Below, one piece after another: positions 61,408 through 64,000 of a stretch of 64,000 nucleotides of DNA. The position numbers were made by a program, and so were the translations under genes. The DNA is from Aedoeadaptatus urinae. Its GTDB lineage: Bacteria; Bacillota; Clostridia; Tissierellales; Peptoniphilaceae. Location of the stretch: the NCBI RefSeq assembly GCF_900155585.1, contig NZ_LT707418.1, positions 186,001-250,000 on the forward strand, in the 5' to 3' direction. The notes beneath the pieces were generated by a model, which saw only the letters and a program-made list of their open reading frames with translations, made no database searches and was not told the origin of the DNA. Position 1 is the first letter of the stretch, and each line of letters begins with the position of its first letter.

Positions 61408-62165
61408 TGTCCTCCTCCTTCTATCACAAACATGGCGATGGATGCGGCCACGTTGGCATTAAGCGAATCGACGGTCTCTTTCATGGGAATGCGAAGGCGC
61501 ACGTCCACCACTTTTAACAGACTTTCCCGAATGCCTCTCGCTTCATTGCCCACCAGCAAGACCATGTTTTTTCTATCTCCTTCGAGCCTCATCCCCTCGC
61601 CTCGAATATCCAGGGCGACGAAGCGGCAGCTTTCTTTCAGTTTAAAAAGGGCCTCGTCGCCGATAGTGGCGATAGGCAGGCGAAAGGCCGATGCCATGGA
61701 GGCGCGAATGCACTTGTCGTTAGTGGGGTCGACGGTCCCGGGACCGATGAGGACGCCGTCGAAATGAAAAGCCTCGGCGGATCGAATCATGCCGCCTAAA
61801 TTGCCCGGATCCTGCACGCCGTCGGCATAGAGAAAGCGGCCGACCTTGGGAAGCGCCTCTTCATCCATTAAAAAGCTGCGGCACAGGGCCATCATGCCCT
61901 GATTGGTTTCCGTGGCCGCCAATTGCTTAAAGAGAGTTGCTTCAAGGGCCGTCACAGGCACGTTTGCCTTATGGAGCCGGTCGCCAAAGCATTCCAGCTT
62001 GTCTTTGTCCACGATCAGCTCTTCAACATAGCCTTCGGCCATGACCTCATCGATAACCACGACGCCCTCTACTAAGAGGCGACCCGATTCCTTTCGCTGT
62101 TTCTTATCTTTTAATTTTTTCCAGAATTTAAAGCGGCTGTTGTCCTTGGAATCAATGATCTTCAT
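61404..62165 (-). CDS. TrmH/SpoU family RNA 2'-O-methyltransferase
   Basis: The SPOUT methyltransferase has 253 residues from the ATG at 62165; a GTG at 62171 is also possible. It has an N-terminal substrate-binding domain (L7Ae-like) and the trefoil-knot motifs DGVQDPGNLGGMIRSAEAF, LVGNEARGI and SLNANVAASIAMF. It resembles the 23S rRNA Gm2251 or Gm-type enzymes, but the target base cannot be told. It sits after ktrA and before hisS. Confidence 0.88.
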   Translation of the reverse strand: MKIIDSKDNSRFKFWKKLKDKKQRKESGRLLVEGVVVIDEVMAEGYVEELIVDKDKLECFGDRLHKANVPVTALEATLFKQLAATETNQGMMALCRSFLMDEEALPKVGRFLYADGVQDPGNLGGMIRSAEAFHFDGVLIGPGTVDPTNDKCIRASMASAFRLPIATIGDEALFKLKESCRFVALDIRGEGMRLEGDRKNMVLLVGNEARGIRESLLKVVDVRLRIPMKETVDSLNANVAASIAMFVIEGGGQ

Positions 62166-62820
62166 CGACACGCTCGTTCTGAATTCCCTTTAAGTCGTCG
62201 TCGCTTCCGAAGAAAATGACGATATCCTTTTTCTGCAAAATTTCTTCCGCAAAGTGACGCACCAACAAATCCGTCCCCCGTCGAATGGCGATGACATTGA
62301 CGTGAAAGTCCCGACCGAGCTGCAGGTCGCGAATATTTTTTCCTACCCACTCCTCCGGAACCTCGTATTCGACGATGCCGTAATCGTCGGACAATTCGAA
62401 GTAATCGGTGATTCCGTTGTCGGTCAATTGCTTCGCCAGGCGAACCCCCATGTCAATTTCCGGATAAATAATGGAGTGTGCGCCCAGTCGCTTTAAAATA
62501 TGGCCGTAGCGCTTTGTCGGCGCCTTGGCGACGATAAGGGGGATGCCCGCTTCCACACAGGCGATGGTGGCCATAATGGCCGAATCCAAGCTGCTGCCGA
62601 TGGCGATGACGGCGCAGTCGAAATTGCTCAGGCCCAAATCCTCAAAGAGATCCTCGTCCATTAGATCCGCCTGAATGGCCGTGGTGACATTTTCTGACAC
62701 TGCCTTCACGCGCTCGGGATTTAAATCCACTGCCAAAACGTCGTTATGCATATTAAATAGGGTCTTTGCCACCGTCGAACCTAATCGACCGAGTCCAAAG
62801 ACGATAAAACTTTTAACCAT
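62152..62820 (-). CDS. ktrA: Potassium uptake regulatory subunit KtrA/TrkA
   Basis: KtrA forms an octameric ring that gates the KtrB channel in response to nucleotides and cyclic di-AMP. The 222-residue protein has the RCK-N Rossmann motif VFGLGRLGSTVAKTL near residue 4 and a C-terminal TrkA_C domain (about 135-215). The latter is the site bound by cyclic di-AMP in related proteins, and cdaA is in the same window. It follows the transporter gene by nine bases. Confidence 0.93.
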   Translation of the reverse strand: MVKSFIVFGLGRLGSTVAKTLFNMHNDVLAVDLNPERVKAVSENVTTAIQADLMDEDLFEDLGLSNFDCAVIAIGSSLDSAIMATIACVEAGIPLIVAKAPTKRYGHILKRLGAHSIIYPEIDMGVRLAKQLTDNGITDYFELSDDYGIVEYEVPEEWVGKNIRDLQLGRDFHVNVIAIRRGTDLLVRHFAEEILQKKDIVIFFGSDDDLKGIQNERVDEDH

Positions 62821-62829
62821 GGCTCTCTC

Positions 62830-64000
62830 CTATCCCACGATAAATTTTCCTTCCGCATAGCGGAATTTACGTTTGTGCTCCCGATGAAACAGCCCCATGG
62901 CGAAGGTCGTCGGGCCGACGCGTCCCAAGTACATGGTAAATGACAGAATCAGCTTCGAAGGATCCGTCAGCATTTCGGTAATGCCGCGGGTAACCCCCAC
63001 GGTGCCGAAGGCGGAAAATGTTTCATAGAGTACGTCTAAAAACTTTAACCTGCCGCCCTCAAACATAACTACGACGGCGGAAACGGTAAAAACCAAGGAC
63101 ACCCCGATGACGAACAGGGAGTAGGCCTTTCTCACCGTGTCTTTCCCTACGCGGCGGTGGAACAGATCCGTGTCATCGCTGCCTCGAAGGCTTGCCCAGG
63201 TGGCTGCCAGAACGATGGCGAAGGTGGTGGTCTTCAACCCCCCTGCCGTAGAGCCCGGCGAACCGCCGATAAACATATACAGCAAGCTTCCGAAGGCCGA
63301 AGGATCGGTTATGTCGCCCATATTCAGGGAATTAAAGCCCGCCGTTCGCAGAGTGGTGGATTGAAAAAATGCCGCTAGAATTTTTTCTGACATGGGCAAG
63401 GGCTTTAAGGTCAAGGCGTTGTTGAACTCAAAGACATAAAACATAATTGTTCCGGAAATCAACAGGGCGACGGTGGTGACGAACACCAATTTCGTGTGCG
63501 GGCTCAGGCGCTTATGCCGCCTGAAGCGCCACAGATCGGCATAGACGACGAAGCCCAGGCCGCCTAAGATAATCAGGACGGCGATGGTTAAGGTGACCAG
63601 AAAATCCCCCTGAAAGGATACGAGGGAATCGCCGAATAAATCGAAGCCCGCATTACAAAAGGCGCTGATGGCGTGGAAAAGCGAATAGGCGATTCCCGTT
63701 TTGACGCCGTAGACGGGCACCAGATGGCTCGCCAATAAAAGGGCCCCCGCGCCTTCTACCGCCAGGGTCAAAAGCGTGGCGAATTTTATGAGCCGCACCA
63801 GACCCGTCAAGCTGTCGGCATTTAATTGCTCGCGTATATACAGCCGACTGGTGAGGGAAATACGCTGACCCGTAAAAATAGAGATCCACATGATCATGGT
63901 CATGGTTCCCAAGCCGCCGATTTGTATGAGGCCGATGATGACGCATTTGCCGAATGCGGACCAGCCCGTGGCGGTGTTTCGTACGATCAAACCCGTGACG
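62830..64000 (-). CDS. ktrB: Potassium transporter KtrB/TrkH, partial
   Basis: KtrB is the membrane potassium-sodium symporter of the Ktr system. The window holds the C-terminal 389 or so residues. The frame stays open through the edge, where it reads VTGLIVRNTATGWSAFG, which is the first pore-loop region of the family, so the true start lies beyond the window. Several spans and the later selectivity loop GGSPGSTAGGLKTT near residue 240 are visible. The final segment is RVGPTTFAMGLFHREHKRKFRYAEGK. Confidence 0.93.
   Translation of the reverse strand, partial: VTGLIVRNTATGWSAFGKCVIIGLIQIGGLGTMTMIMWISIFTGQRISLTSRLYIREQLNADSLTGLVRLIKFATLLTLAVEGAGALLLASHLVPVYGVKTGIAYSLFHAISAFCNAGFDLFGDSLVSFQGDFLVTLTIAVLIILGGLGFVVYADLWRFRRHKRLSPHTKLVFVTTVALLISGTIMFYVFEFNNALTLKPLPMSEKILAAFFQSTTLRTAGFNSLNMGDITDPSAFGSLLYMFIGGSPGSTAGGLKTTTFAIVLAATWASLRGSDDTDLFHRRVGKDTVRKAYSLFVIGVSLVFTVSAVVVMFEGGRLKFLDVLYETFSAFGTVGVTRGITEMLTDPSKLILSFTMYLGRVGPTTFAMGLFHREHKRKFRYAEGKFIVG

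Noticed and set aside
1-64000. tRNA or rRNA genes, CRISPR arrays, prophage
   Set aside because: No tRNA-like cloverleaf, rRNA signature, regular repeat/spacer array or phage structural gene was recognised on reading; a dedicated tRNA/CRISPR scan would settle this.

Overview
The window reads as one contiguous piece of a low-to-mid GC Bacillota chromosome, most likely an anaerobic, non-sporulating Tissierellia/Peptoniphilaceae-type organism. This placement is inference. It rests on a fused ispH-rpsA gene, the clostridial CD1247-type acidic protein beside efp, cdaA-cdaR, formate-tetrahydrofolate ligase, a T-box leader on thrS, RqcH and a PASTA kinase/PP2C pair. Almost every gene is on the minus strand in long, tightly overlapping operons. 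The plus-strand exceptions are rqcH, a three-gene ABC transporter, ychF and an IS200-type transposase. No tRNA, rRNA or CRISPR array was seen, and no gene-free stretch exceeds 300 bases.

Region by region. 1-12.99 kb: translation, ribosome and envelope-signalling housekeeping (rpe, rsgA, prkC, prpC, a broken rlmN, rsmB, a YugP-type protease, fmt, def, priA, coaBC, rpoZ, gmk). 13-18.2 kb: yicC and rqcH diverge, followed by a YerC-like regulator, fhs and purE. 18.3-22.8 kb: a two-component system facing a LanFEG-like ABC transporter, which resembles an antimicrobial-peptide sensing and protection module. 22.9-26.9 kb: guaB, cdaR and cdaA (cyclic di-AMP synthesis) and a small membrane protein. 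27-47.4 kb: a long housekeeping block covering isoprenoids, S1, phospholipid, cmk, scpAB, nucleoside salvage, recN, tlyA, ispA, xseAB, nusB, rnhB and rbgA. It ends in an ABC permease and an ABC ATPase whose catalytic motifs are degenerate and which carries a long acidic tail. 47.5-52.8 kb: ychF, an IS200-like element, a very AT-rich three-gene RiPP island, and an ADP-ribosylglycohydrolase gene. 52.8-57.3 kb: CD1247-type protein, efp and a minor-pseudopilin cluster. 57.4-64 kb: an SGNH hydrolase, thrS behind a T-box, hisS, a SpoU methyltransferase, and ktrA with ktrB running off the right edge.

The most unusual region is the RiPP island at about 49.35-51.9 kb. It encodes a 48-residue Cys-containing precursor, a radical SAM/SPASM maturase with an N-terminal recognition-like domain, and a 277-residue protein I do not recognise. 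Its promoter appears to contain an 18-bp AT dinucleotide tract exactly between the -35 and -10 boxes. The spacer is now 15 bp and would become 17 bp with one more repeat unit, the arrangement expected of a phase-variable switch. Two other observations deserve attention: an in-frame stop codon that splits an otherwise full-length rlmN, and the degenerate ABC ATPase.
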